Shown here in pieces: positions 12,065-22,172 of a stretch of 64,000 nucleotides of DNA; position 1 is the first letter of the stretch, and each line of letters begins with the position of its first letter. The notes beneath the pieces are model-generated. The model was not told where the DNA came from, searched no databases, and saw only the letters and a program-made list of their open reading frames with translations. The position numbers and the translations under genes were made by a program. The DNA is from Euryodendron excelsum. Its lineage: Eukaryota; Streptophyta; Magnoliopsida; Ericales; Pentaphylacaceae. The DNA is taken from positions 20,921,001 to 20,985,000 of the forward strand of contig CM065392.1 of NCBI GenBank assembly GCA_033060915.1, in the 5' to 3' direction.

Positions 12065-14512
12065 AAAACCAAAAGTGGCTGTTTTTACACTTTAAACTTG
12101 CATATTCACACTTAAAAATCCCATTTTTAAGTCCCATTGGCTTAATCTGGCTTCAAAAGTTACAGAAATCTAGACTCCATCCACAACAGAAAAAGAGACT
12201 TTTTTTTCCTCTCTCTCTCTCTCCCCAACAGTAACCGGTATCCTTCGCCCCACTGGCACCGCCCCTGCCCCTGCCTCTCTCCTCTACTGCCAATCCCCAT
12301 CACCATCACCTCCTTCAGCTATCACCCCAGCCCCAAGAACCAACCATCAGCCCTTCAACCCACCACCACCCCACTACCCCAAACTACTGCCGCTACCAAC
12401 TCCCTCCGAACCCCCCCCCCCCCCCCCCCCCCCAAAAAAAAAGTCCCCACCACCACAGCCTTTGCCTACCTCACCCGGCACCCACCCCAACCTCCCAAAT
12501 TCACCCGATCAGCCAGCACCACCACCACCCACAATCACCCCCCTACCTTCCTCCCAAACAGCCATCAGTTGTGTATTAACCTCAAATGAGAGAAAGAAGA
12601 AGAAGAGAATAGGTTTGGCTGAGGAAGAGAGACTAGAAAAAAAGAAAAAAGAACAGAAGGGAGAGGGGGGGTATTTGGTTGGCGATTGAGGAAGCTTCCT
12701 TGAAGTTTCTTAGATATTTAGGATTATATAATTATGTGTATATATATAGTTACCTTTTTGTAATATGTTATATTAAAATGTGTTTAATGACAAATAATGA
12801 GACCTCTTTCTATTGCCTTCCCTTTCTACTTCTAGACTGATTCATTATCGGGACAGCGTGCCTAAGGTCGGATTTGTCAATCAATGAATGCATGCCTCGT
12901 AACCTAGCAAAGGAGAAAGAGAGGATGGCAATGCACCTCATACAAGAGGGAGGGGTCTGAACAGCCTTGTACATATGCATAAAAATAAAATATACATATT
13001 GTTATTTGGGTTACCAAACATGTTTTCTATTTTAATTTTCTAAAAATATAAACAGACACAAAAAACTAACAAAAATACAAAACAGAAAATTGACAACGTT
13101 ATCAAACACCATGTCAGTTTTCTAGTTTAGTCTTTTGTTTATATTGTCAGTTTTTTGTGTTTTATTTGTCTTTTTGAAAAGAAAACAAAAATAAAAAACA
13201 TGTTTGGTAACCCAAATTACAATGTTTATGTTTTCTCTTTATTGTTATTTTTATATTAAACATATTGATATAAAATACTACAAAAAGATAATTATGTAGA
13301 TCTGCACACACATACACATATAAACCCGAAAATATCTAAGAAACTTCAAGGAAGCTTCCTTATCTTCATTATGTGACTTATGTCTATAGCGCTCTCTTTC
13401 CTTATCTTTCTCATTTTTTCTATTTCTTTCTTCATTTGTGGACGTCCAAACCACCTCCTCCTCTCTCTCTCTCCTGCATGTGGTGGTTGATCGGGTGGGG
13501 GAGTGATGGTGGCTCAGCGAGTGGTTGTGGGTGGAGGTGGTGGGTCAGGGTGGGTAGGGGGTAAGGGTGCTTTGGCTGCTCGATGAGGTGGCAGTATGTT
13601 GGGTTGTTGCTGGCTGGGCGTGGGGCGGGGGCAGGGATGGAGGTACTGCGGTGGTCAAAGGGTGTTTTTTGATGGTTTTTTGTTCATGGGTGGTGGGTTT
13701 AGGCTAGCAACTCACACTGAGGCGGGGTTGCTGGAATCTCAGATTTGTGTGGAGCTGGTGAGAGAAGAGAGGGAGAGAGAGACAAAGGGAAAGAACTCGA
13801 TACTTGGATTTGCAGTGTACTGCAAAACCGTGAGGAAAACACCCTAACCAGAAGGTGCGCGGAGATGAAGACCAAGACTTCAAAAAGTTGCCATTGCCAG
13901 GAGCACTTGAAATGTTACTGTTTGGGTTGTTTTGCAAACAAGAGAACACAAGGTTCTCGTGTCCAATTATTGGCCTGTTTTTGTTTTTAGTTTTCAAAAC
14001 ATAAGAAGACAAAAACCTAATTTATGCTGGATTTTTGGAAACAAAAGCAGAAAGCGAGAAACAAAAACATAATGTTCTAATAGTGCCTCCACAAGGTGGA
14101 TCATATCATAAAATGTCCAACTAACTCGGACTTTTCTAAAATGTACGAAATTACCTGTGTCATATAATCGACACTCGGACTCCGACACTTGGGTTTAGTT
14201 TACTGTATAAATATGCATAAAACTCCCATATTATGCATAGAATGCTCTATATTATCTTGGAAGTACTGTTTTGTCCTATAGAATAGAAGAATAGATTCAC
14301 AAAAATGATTTTTTTGCGTGATCCCCTAGCCTTAGACATGGCAATTAGATAAATCTGACACTTAGACATGTACATGCACCCGACACTCGTACCTAAGTCT
14401 ATCTTCATAGATGCATAATTCATAGTTTGTAATTTTATTGTGGTGTTGTTGCTTGCAGCATTTGGAAGGTGCAAAGCTTGATGGTGCCAATTTGCTTGGA
14501 GCAATCAGATGA
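818..14512 (+). CDS. FIP2: Pentapeptide-repeat protein, FIP2-like (3' part, four exons)
   Basis: Four exons join in frame: 818-876, 1446-1505, 6455-6535 and 14459-14512, with stop TGA at 14510-14512. Every junction is GT-AG and the three exon-exon joins are in phase 0. The joined product is 83 to 84 residues of A(D/N)L-type pentapeptide repeats (for example ADLTNANLEGANLEGANL) and ends LDGANLLGAIR. Pentapeptide repeats form a right-handed beta-helix. In plants, this repeat block and C-terminus are typical of FIP2, a BTB/POZ protein found as a partner of formin FH1, so a scaffold or ubiquitin-ligase-adaptor role linked to actin is plausible. The BTB half would lie upstream of the window and is not seen. 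The introns are 569, 4949 and 7923 bp and are inflated by transposons. The exons show no frameshift or stop. The family call is fairly sure; the function is inferred from the family. Confidence 0.85.
877..1445 (+). other. Intron of FIP2-like gene
   Basis: It opens with donor gttcagc after ctacag and closes with acceptor ttcag at 1441-1445. It contains a short G/A-rich tract around 1086-1122 and otherwise nothing recognisable. Confidence 0.7.
1506..2339. other. Intron sequence, nothing recognised
   Basis: AT-rich intron sequence after donor gtaaaa at 1506. Short open frames on both strands have no family resemblance and no coding character. Confidence 0.55.
2340..2545 (+). mobile_element. LINE-type 3' end fragment 1
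   Basis: Conceptual translation gives pieces such as DLIALNLTDEMTSNRANWK, followed by a CSRT-like end and a TTGTTGAGTTGGGTTGTA tail. This matches the C-terminal tail shared by many plant non-LTR reverse-transcriptase frames (pattern ...DRxxWRxxIHVADP..., then a TTG-rich 3' end). It is a 5'-truncated, decayed copy inside an intron of the FIP2-like gene. The ends are approximate. Confidence 0.5.
2955..3150 (+). mobile_element. LINE-type 3' end fragment 2
   Basis: A second copy of the same kind of tail as at 2340-2545. Around 3066-3135 it reads AEWRNKINLADPKWLGKDF, close to the usual plant WRxxIxxADP ending, followed by ttgttgagttgagttgta. It has the same orientation as the first fragment and lies about 0.6 kb downstream. 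Either two insertions or one duplicated insertion would explain it. Confidence 0.55.
3840..4356. mobile_element. hAT-like MITE, copy 1 (decayed)
   Basis: It starts ctaagaagcatagacacgg and ends gtgttcgctcttcttag, an imperfect terminal inverted repeat of the pattern CTAAGAAGCACGGACAC...GTGTCCGTGCTTCTTAG. The interior has the same order of motifs as the better copies at 9902 and 27829, including the block resembling cccaagtgtccgaagtgtgtc and a gtgtttgacacagatac segment near the end. The flanking 8 bp match only partly (tcactggg against ttagtacg), as expected for an old insertion. Confidence 0.6.
4414..4450. repeat. Hairpin cccgtgcaatgcacggg
   Basis: A near-perfect palindrome, cccgtgcaatgcacggg, lies within gaggtgtcaacccgtgcaatgcacgggagtaag. 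Such a hairpin close to an end is seen in many plant Helitron-type and other repeats. No matching Helitron 5' end could be placed, so only the hairpin is annotated. Confidence 0.4.
4497..4895. repeat. AT-rich tandem duplication, period about 181 bp
   Basis: Two consecutive diverged units share the order atcgtatcgtatct, aaatagatattga, atatatattt, tatttaattataa, agatattaagttcagaaa, tctgatat and cttacaaaactaa. The anchor atcgtatcgtatct starts at 4506 and again at 4687. A third partial end (cttacaaaactaatacaa) follows. It sits next to the hairpin at 4414 and may be part of the same element. Confidence 0.7.
4896..6454. other. Intron sequence with (TA)n microsatellite
   Basis: Contains a (TA)n tract at about 5013-5033. 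The rest is intron sequence of the FIP2-like gene, without a recognised element, ending in a pyrimidine-rich acceptor (tttatttcag to 6454). Open frames of 70-86 codons here have no family resemblance. Confidence 0.5.
6536..7774. other. Intron sequence, nothing recognised
   Basis: Starts with donor gtaagt after the third exon. There are short direct repeats near 6918-6985 (catccttccaactaatttcgg-like), but no clear element. Confidence 0.5.
7775..8325. mobile_element. hAT-like MITE, copy 2
   Basis: It begins ctaagaagcacggacat and ends gttgtccatgtttcttag, giving the family's terminal inverted repeat with mismatches. The interior includes ccccaagtgttcgaagtgtgttc, as in the other copies. The 8 bp on either side are attgtgtc and actgcgtc (6 of 8 identical), which fits an aged 8-bp target-site duplication of the hAT type. 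Non-coding; it lies in the 7.9-kb intron of the FIP2-like gene. Confidence 0.7.
8326..9901 (+). other. Intron sequence with promoter-like block and (CTCC)n
   Basis: Around 9019-9180 it has cctataaatagagg, then a leader ending in a (CTCC)n tract at about 9145-9172, then ttttttcctttcttctc. A TATA box followed by a pyrimidine-rich leader resembles the U3/R region of an LTR. No matching second LTR, primer site or 5-bp duplication could be placed, so a solo-LTR reading is only a suggestion. Confidence 0.3.
9902..10400. mobile_element. hAT-like MITE, copy 3, with target duplication
   Basis: The ends ctaaaaagcacgga and tccgtgcttcctag form a terminal inverted repeat. The copy is flanked by GTAGACT at 9895-9901 and 10402-10408. 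Read as 8 bp, the flanks are agtagact and tgtagact, one mismatch. Internally it carries many (g)gacac/gtgtcc motifs, including ggacacaccaattggcgtgtc, also present in the copy at 27829. No coding sequence; a non-autonomous element of about 0.5 kb. Confidence 0.8.
10401..12015. other. Intron sequence, nothing recognised
   Basis: AT-rich with scattered short open frames on both strands, none with family resemblance. The small tract gagagagggagagagag near 11797 is simple sequence. Confidence 0.5.
12023..12054 (+). repeat. Homopolymer C tract (32 bp), then A tract
   Basis: A run of 32 C is followed directly by about 14 A. A second C run with an A tail lies at 12411-12433. Long homopolymers of this kind are prone to assembly and polymerase length errors. 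Confidence 0.9.
12190..13800. mobile_element. Fold-back element with long inverted arms
   Basis: A perfect 31-bp inverted repeat pairs 12689-12719 with 13330-13360 (core ggaagcttccttgaagtttc). Outside it the left arm is C/T-rich and the right arm reads as a loose reverse complement, G/A-rich and full of ggtggtgg; for example, ccgatcagccagcacc on the left faces ggtggttgatcggg on the right. The outer limits are approximate. It has no coding content and the structure suggests a MITE or MULE-type fold-back element inside an intron of the FIP2-like gene. Long open frames here are artefacts of the biased composition. Confidence 0.55.
12996..13224. mobile_element. Palindromic MITE nested in the fold-back element
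   Basis: Left arm ttgggttaccaaacatgtttt (from 13006) and right arm aaaacatgtttggtaaccc (ending near 13213) are reverse complements, and the pairing continues inward for about 90 bp with mismatches, leaving a short spacer near 13100-13118. About 230 bp, AT-rich and non-coding. It lies between the arms of the larger inverted repeat. Confidence 0.75.
13801..14458. other. Intron end before last exon of FIP2-like gene
   Basis: Contains scattered gacact/cgacac motifs near 14160-14395 that may be the remains of another hAT-like copy, but no inverted ends could be matched. It ends with acceptor gttgcttgcag at 14448-14458. Confidence 0.4.
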
Positions 14513-14770
14513 TACTGGATTGAAGTGAACACAATATTGATTCGGTGCAGGTTTAAATTATCGTAGTTTGAACCATGCATAACTTTATTTCCATTTCCAA
14601 TCCCTTTTACTAAGCCTTTCCATCTTTCTGCCCTTAGAAACTGATGTGTATAAATAATGTGTGGGTTGTGGATTGCTGTGGACTGGAAGCTGCCCTGTTT
14701 ATGTGCTGATGAAAGTTTAACATGTTTATTGATGCATTTAAGCTCTGTTGATAATTGGCAGTGTTGCTAG
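14513..14770 (+). other. Probable 3' UTR of the FIP2-like gene
   Basis: AT-rich sequence directly after the TGA. The transcript end cannot be fixed from sequence alone. Confidence 0.4.
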
Positions 14771-14967
14771 ATAGATTGCAGAAAAAAGCAAACGCAATAC
14801 TTGTCAATCTTTTGCATGCCTTTCTAATGTTTTTGAGCTAGCTATATTGCTTCCAGTGTGTAGGTTCTCATTCACTCGGAGCTTTGGCAACCACTTTAGG
14901 AGGGGTAATGTACATGCAATCCAAAAGGGATGGGGGTTTTAGAGCCTCGGCAAATCCCTTTTGTTAA

Positions 14968-15290
14968 ATATATAGACAAAATTGTTGTAAATAATTTTTA
15001 ATTTTTCTATGCATCATATTTTTTTTGGGCCAAAAAATAATTTAATAGTATTTAAAATGAATAAAAAGAAATAAAATAATGACAAGTGAATTCGTTATTT
15101 ATAACAGCTTTTATGCGAAATTTCAGTAAAAGATGTGAGATTTTGTTTGTCAATATCGCGACAATCAACTATTGATCAAAAGTAGAACTAGATTAGAATT
15201 CTAGGATTTAAATTTGAATGGGAGATTTGATCAAGGTTTGCTCCCAATTCGTCAATTTGAGAAGTAGAGAATTATTAGTTCACTTGGTTG
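14968..15290. repeat. Dispersed repeat A, copy 1
   Basis: Shares a series of blocks in the same order with 38968-39250: atatatagac, aataatttttaattttt, atgcatca, gacaatcaactatt, ccaattcg and cacttggttg. Non-coding, about 0.3 kb and diverged. The type of element is not known. Confidence 0.6.
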
Positions 15291-16826
15291 GAAGGATTAG
15301 ATTCCTTAAGTGCCTAAAGCAGTGTTAAGTGTTGTGTTCATCACTTATTAAAGGTTCGGCTGTTAATTTACTCCAATGTGGATTTGGAGTAGTTCACCAA
15401 ATTTGAATTGGTTAGAATGTGGATAGAAAGGAATGACTGAATAAGTTGGAAATATGTGGTGAAATTTGTCTTTATTTGGAATTCTTGGCAGAGAAATAGC
15501 CCTTTTAAGATTTTCTGTAAAATCATCCAAAAGTCGGGCTGAATTTTGATCAATGTGATAGAAATTTGATTAAATTGGTAAAACCAATAAAAGAAAGATA
15601 AATTTTATATTCTTGGGAATTTTGAATATGGATTTATTCACCAGTTGAACTCTGACTCGATTAAGTTTTTACTTAAATTTGATGAATTCGACCAAATCTT
15701 AATTTCCTTCTAGATGTGCCAGGTTTTTGACCCAATGTTCTTGTTCAAATTTTAATCGATGCAAATTAGTCAACTGGTCCAAACCTGAATTGTCGCTCAA
15801 AAGTCACCAAATCTAAAAATCATGGATTCATGGTAACATGTTTGTTTGCATATTTATTTAATACATTTGATAAGGTCGGCGTGTTTTAATTTTCAGGTTG
15901 ATCTCAAACAAATTTTAATCCAACAGTTTTGACTTTTTTATTACTAAAGGTGGGGGCATACATGTGTACCCATTACTTCTACTAATCTCATTAACTTACA
16001 ATTTTTACTAACCACCACACTAATTCACTAATTGAAAATTTTGTTTAAATTACAAGTTTGTCCAAAAAAGGCTTGATATATCAAACTCGAGTGTTTGCTT
16101 TATAATAGTATAGATATAGATATATTTAAAATACCTTTGAATCTCAATTGCTAGTGTGTAGCGTCTTCGTACATAACTCATAATGTAGAATACATTAATC
16201 ATGCATTTAGAAATTAATATTATAGCCACTATAAAAAAAAAAAAAAATTATAGTGAAGATATTGTGTACAATATCTTTTAATTTAGCGAAGGTGATACCC
16301 TTCTTAAATTCAAACATGCTAATAACTTTTGATGTATAGTATCTAATATGAATTAATGAAAAGTATGTCCGTTGCCAAATATCATTAATTCCCGTTTTCA
16401 AAAGTGTGGATTAGGATCCTCTTAATTTTATAGTTGGAATGGAAATCTTTATTTTATTGGTTAAGATATTAAAACGTCAGTTAATATAAAAATGACTTTA
16501 ATTTTGTGACGTTATATTAATACGCTATTTACAAACTACTGAGGAACTTATGAATTTCATATTATAGAATACAGATGTAAATTTAGAATGTTTTAAAAAA
16601 TAAAGTTGAAATTTTTTTTCCTACAATCATAAACGAATTTGCAATGCATACTAATTATTTACAGAATTTTGAATCTAATGCTCAACAAAGAACCCAATTT
16701 TGGTCCCCATATTACAATTATGAACTTACAAATTTATTTTATCTATTTGTGCATGTTTTGAGTGATTTTTGTCTTTCTTTTTTGGATTGCTTAACTTGAA
16801 AGGAAAATTAGATCGATGGCCCTTAA
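15291..16826. other. Intergenic sequence
   Basis: AT-rich. A block at 16406-16510 (gattaggatcct, then gttggaatggaaatc, ttattggttaa, cagttaatataaaaatga) is also present at 38423-38525, so it belongs to another dispersed repeat. No gene seen. Confidence 0.5.
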
Positions 16827-17285
16827 GGTTCTGTTTGGATGGAGGGAAAGGGAAGGGAAGGGAATAAAAGTACTCCTACTTTTGTTTGGTTGACCAAGGG
16901 GAAAGAGAAAGTGACTTTTCTTTCTTGTATGGTTTGACAATAATTAATAAAGAGAATGGAAGTGTATAATGCTATTTTACTATTATATATATGATATATC
17001 CATGGATTAAACCCTACTTTTTTAGTAGTAAATTGATGGTTATAATTATATTTAAAATAAAATAATAAGAAACACTTCACTTCCCCTCCATTTCATCCCA
17101 GTTTTGGAGCTCCTAGTTTTAGAGAGGAAGGGAGGAAAAGAAAATTGCTTAAAATGTGAATCTTCTCTCACTACACTAACCCTCTATCTATTTTCCCTTT
17201 CATTCTTAAAAAAACTATCCAAATAAGATATAATTAGCTTTTTTTTTTCAAATCCTTCCATTTCCCTCCGCAATTCAAATGAAGT
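16827..17285. mobile_element. Possible MITE (gttctgtttggatgg end)
   Basis: It begins ggttctgtttggatggagggaaagggaa and closes with pyrimidine-rich sequence (ctatccaaataaga, ccttccatttccctccgc) that is roughly complementary. The opening is like many plant MITE ends. The inverted repeat is imperfect and no target duplication was found. Confidence 0.35.
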
Positions 17286-18570
17286 GTAAATGACTGTGGT
17301 AAAGAAGGCAGGGGCACAGAGAAAATAGGAGGTGCCTACAAGCAAAACTATCATTAATTCAATTTTCAGTAATTATTCGTGATCTACAGAGATGAGTAAT
17401 ATGATGATCATATAGTCGAACGATCAGATTTTTATATCAAGATTCAATCATGTTATGTAACACATTAGTCACAGATTAGGACTCTCTTTCCACTGACCCA
17501 ATTTGACCTTATTCAATGTGGAATTTTTTCTTTCATTACCTTTTCTTCTACTAACTACTCATTTACGTTTATTTTTCCTCCTTTTTTTCCTCTCTCTTTT
17601 TCTTTTTCACTTAGAGCACGCCCACCACGCATCTAGATTAGTACACAAAAGAAGAAATTTATTTATGGCCCTGCTTGACAACGAAGCTGTTTTTCATTTC
17701 AAAATTTTTGAAAACGGAAAACAAAATATGTTTGGTGGTTTGTTTTCAAATGTGTTCCCTTGTTTTTCACAACATATGAAAACAAATATTCTCTCCTTCT
17801 CTCTCTAAAACAGATCACCACACGTCACCACCACTGTGCACCATGGATTGCCATTCACTCCCACCATAAGCGTACAGTAGTTTGCACCACCACCGCCACT
17901 TACGGTCACCGCTAGGGGGCGGCACCGCATTATGCATGTCTAGAGTGGTCAATTGACTAATCAACTTCAAATAAATTATCAGTTTTTTACTACTAATATT
18001 TGTTAAAAATAATTTAATTAAACTTTTGCACCCATTGTCTAAAACAATGACCAATGGCAACTTTACCACAAGATTTTGATGGCAATTTCCCAACTCAATA
18101 TATAAAAAAATTAGTTTATACTCTTTATTATTATCTTTTCTTACCCTACTTACCTACCACTGTTTGTCCTTACTCATGCACAACCACAGTTGTATATAAA
18201 ACTAATCTAATTAATTGTATAAAAGTCAAATAGCATTTTATTCCATATGACAAGATATACTAATTTTGTGAACAGAGACAAGTTGCTTATAAAATAAAAG
18301 TTTTAAAGTCATTGAAAGCTTAGATATGAGTGGGCATTTTGATTCAAGCGTGCATGAAAATTTATTTAATGTGATAGAATAATTAAAAAATAAATTATTA
18401 GTAAACAATAATAGAATGTACTGTTATACATTTAGAGTATATGTTCAAGGTTTTAGACTAAGCGGATTTTTAAAATATCAACACTTGTCATTCTTTACAA
18501 AAATATCTATTTGTACGTAAACTTAATGTTGATCTTAGGGTTATGGTTATAACAGTGGAATGATGTTTTT
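17286..18570. other. Intergenic sequence
   Basis: No gene recognised. A stretch at 17680-17800 has the ttttgaaaac / gttttcaaa pairing typical of small fold-back repeats. Confidence 0.45.
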
Positions 18571-18949
18571 CAACAATACTAGTAAAGGTGCCCGTGCCCT
18601 GTTGTCTCAAGAAAGATCATTTTATAAAATATTTTTGAAAATGCTGAATATATACTCGTGTTTTTTCAACTACATTCGGTTAATAACTATCAACTCTAAC
18701 AATGGAGTTTTCTAGTAGAACAAACGAGATTATACTCAATGCAGAAGCACTGGTAAAAGCTACAAAGTCATAAAACACAATATGAAGCTAAATATTTGAA
18801 CCCTATATAAATAAGCCAGTTACAACTATTGAACACTAGACATCCTCAAATTTTTAAGCAAAATTTCAACCAGTTCTGTCCAAAATAAAGCATCCCAAAA
18901 TATACTTTCATAAAACTGGCATCACAAATTCAATTACCGACATACAGGT

Positions 18950-21840
18950 AAAAATATTGCCGCCATTCAATCAGAAGCGAAAGATCATCCAGTTGGCTTC
19001 GAGCTTGAAACCAGTGACATCAGCTTATACCTCCGAATTCTTTTATGCACACAATAATATTTCATTAACTAACTTGAAAAAATTTCCAAAATAAGGCCAA
19101 GTCGATTCCCCTTTGAGGCATTCATTTTGCATATGAATTGAAAGTAGAATGAATAAGAAGACATAGCAGAGATAAGAAATTATTCATAAGCTTAATTGCT
19201 CTGCCCTGCGAATTCACTAAATTTAAGAATACAACTATTTTGTTTGTAGTCTCCATTGGCTTCTAATAGCTTCAATTCTTGAATTGTTTCTCTAAAGCTA
19301 GGTTTCAACCATCTTCTTCCTGGATATAAAGAAAAGTAGTTTGAGTAAGAAAATACGAAGAGTGAAAGAATAGATACCAAATCAGAAGATTTTAGTGTTA
19401 TATCCATGTTTTCCATGTAGTGTTTTACCTTGGAAAGAAGAAATTTAGGAATACCAGTGCTGGGCTTTGTGCAAACACATCTTTAAAAGTTCATAGAACC
19501 AATTGACTAATCATAACTTCAACTACTGAAGCAAGAAATAGACAATAATTGTACAGACTAAGAACTCCAACTTGCAAGCCATAGCTGACAGTTTTCCTAA
19601 ATTGCCTAAAAGACATCTTCAAAATGATTATATAGTTAGCTGGATGGAAATTGTAGATGTCTTAACCATCTATCAATCCTAACAAAGCTAGAATACAAGA
19701 TAGCCAATTATTGCCAGCATTCAAAGGATTTTAACAAAATTTTGGAATCAAACATAAAATAATTACCAAGCAAAAAATTAGAGCAATAAAAGAAGTTGCA
19801 TGCTGAGGAAAGTTTTTGGCCATGCCAAATTTTAATGTCAATTTGTGCTAGCTACCTAGAGATAACTTTTACATTCGATATAAAATAAACAAAATCACAA
19901 ACTAACTATTGATCATCATTGTTAACACTACCGACGTGCAACTTGCCCGTGAAATAGTTTAAAAGTAAAGCTTCTCCAAAAAAATTTAACAAAAAAATCA
20001 TAGGCAATGCTAACGGTCTGAGGGCACGTGAAAACAAAGTAACTCACGTGGGAAGGACTTCTTGCCTCTATTAGGAATCCCTCTAATTTGGTAAGGATGG
20101 CAGTGCTTTTCTAACGCCCACCAATAAGCTTGCTCAACTCTTTTAAGGGAAAAAAGAAGAAGTTAAATGATGATTATTCAGCAGCCATTAATCATGTAAA
20201 ATAAACAAAGGCGAAAAAGGTATTAGGAAACTATTGATTATTAATAAGCCTATCAGATTAAAAACATTAAAGTAAGAATATCTTCACAAATAACAAATAG
20301 GCTCACTTCCTTATAAATTTACTAAACTATTATATGCACAAGGCATCAAGAAATTCAAATGTATATATATATATATATATATTTGATGATAAAGCTTAGA
20401 GTAAATCAACATTACCATATGGCTAGAGTAAAGGTTCCAAGAAAATAATCGTCTCCACAATAATTCACTATTAATTTTAGGTAAAGTAACATCGTATTTG
20501 AAGGAAATTAAAGTTATCGTATTTTTTTCCCATGTGAATACATGATGTGCATTGCTATAGCACGGTGAATGTAAGGGCACAGAAAGATGCCTCGTAAGAA
20601 CAAGACATCCAAAAGATGGCAAATGAAAATGAGCAATACAAAAGCAATTTATTTTCCTTTTTCATATTCACAAAAGCTATTTTCCTTTTTAATATTCACA
20701 AAAGCTTCTTGCATTTATTTATGATATAAGTACCTGAGCAGTATTAGCACATCCTGAGATCTTTGCAAAGTTAATTTGTCTTTTCTCCGGTCACGGAGGC
20801 TAAAGAAGCAGCAGCACCATCAGTGCCAATGTTTTTTTTGTAAAGCTTGCACAATCAAAATGAATACAATTGGAGCACTCCAATGGAACTAAGAAACAGA
20901 AATACTGTATCCATTCCAAAAACAAAAAGCAGCAAGTATATTCATAATTTACCAAATAATAGGAAAAATCAAATTGAAATTATTGAGAGATTGAGAGCAC
21001 TCTATAGCTCGGGGTATGATTGTATAAGAGTCAATTTCTTTTAAAAATCATTGGGGTATCCATTGGAAGGAGAACTAAATATCCATATTATACTATAGTG
21101 ATATTGAGCACTATCATTGCCAAGAAGCTCATTATTGTATCAGGTAAATTAATAACAAAGAACATTAGAGAATGCAAAAGCAGAATAAGAAACTAACAAA
21201 TCATATTGGTAGAAGTATTGCTAGCAGCGGTAGAATCTCCACTTTCTTTGAAACTTGTGAGAACTTGCTCAACTTTGCAACGGTCGTCCACGAGACAAAT
21301 GATTCAAAAATAAAAATTAGGACAGAGCCTTAACCTGTAAAGCAACAAAAGATTAAAAAAAAAACCCATTCAAATAAAATGATCAGAAAACCATTTATCA
21401 CAGTTCACAAAAAATAGGTATAAGAAAATTAAGGAAAAATTAATACATAAAACAGCCAAAAAACTAATAATCACAAACAATGAATCCAAAAGAAATTACA
21501 TTAAAAAGGGAAAAATTGAATGGCTGTTTCTGAAAGCACCAATAATTAGAACAAAGTGCACAAATTACTTCTAAGCTAACTTTTTTCTTTTTTCGGGAAC
21601 TCAGATACATAAACAACAAAATTATTCACTTCCGAATTTTTTTTTTCTTTCTTTCCTTCTGTCTCCCACTTGTTCTCAGGAACCAAATAGCAAATTTAAA
21701 GCATTTACCGGTGGCCATTTTCCAAAATCAAAAGCAAAACGAATTTGAAGAAAATTGGAAAACCAACGACCGGGAGAAACGAAGAGAGAGGCAGGGAGAG
21801 TGCGGGGAAGCTCCACTATTGACGTGGTTGAAATCGCACT
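18950..21840 (-). ncRNA. Possible spliced minus-strand transcript (lncRNA or decayed gene)
   Basis: Read on the minus strand, a 5'-UTR-like start (cgcactctccctgcctctc, near 21800) leads to ATGGCCACCG followed by donor gtaaatgc at about 21717. Further exon-like blocks with splice signals follow: one after acceptor gctttacag near 21338; one ending ctgctcag|gtactt near 20732; one with gttgagcaagcttattggtggg near 20125; one after acceptor ttatatccag near 19320; and a last block near 19040-18960. Joining the first ATG to the next block gives a stop at once (GGT TAA), so no protein is supported. It starts about 0.3 kb from the ERG gene on the other strand, which suggests a shared bidirectional promoter. 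The exon pattern is inference. Confidence 0.3.
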
Positions 21841-22172
21841 TATCTGGGTTCACTTGCTTTAGTTGCTTTCCCTTGTTTGGGCCTTAGGGATTTACCTTCT
21901 ATTAATATTTTTTGTTTTGGGGTGTAGGTATACATAGAACGTGTCTAATTCTCCCATTTAGGACGCAGCTAAAACCCTCATGACTCTGAGTCTGCTTCCT
22001 CATTCCCCAAATCCTTCCTCTATTTGAAGCACAACCGGAACTCTCTCTGTCTCTCTCTCGCTCGTCCATACGCTCCCTTTCCATCCCACCAAGAACACCG
22101 CAATCCACTGAGACAGTACGGGATGCTGTAGATTCATTATTGGAGACGAATAACAGGACACTAGGCTTTGAT
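21840..22172 (+). promoter_or_regulatory. ERG promoter and 5' UTR, probably bidirectional
   Basis: A short gap separates the 5' end of the possible minus-strand transcript (about 21840) from the ERG start codon at 22173. A CT-rich patch (ctctctctgtctctctctcgctcg, about 22041-22065) resembles the pyrimidine patches of plant leaders. No clear TATA box, as is usual for housekeeping genes. Confidence 0.45.

Noticed and set aside
11787..12137. Open frames with poly-Gly or poly-Pro around 12.0 kb
   Set aside because: Produced by the 32-base C homopolymer; not a protein signal.
22140..22172. Upstream in-frame ATG as the ERG start
   Set aside because: The ATG at 22173 starts a better targeting peptide (MKALRVLRTL) similar to the known plant ERG start; the upstream one remains possible.
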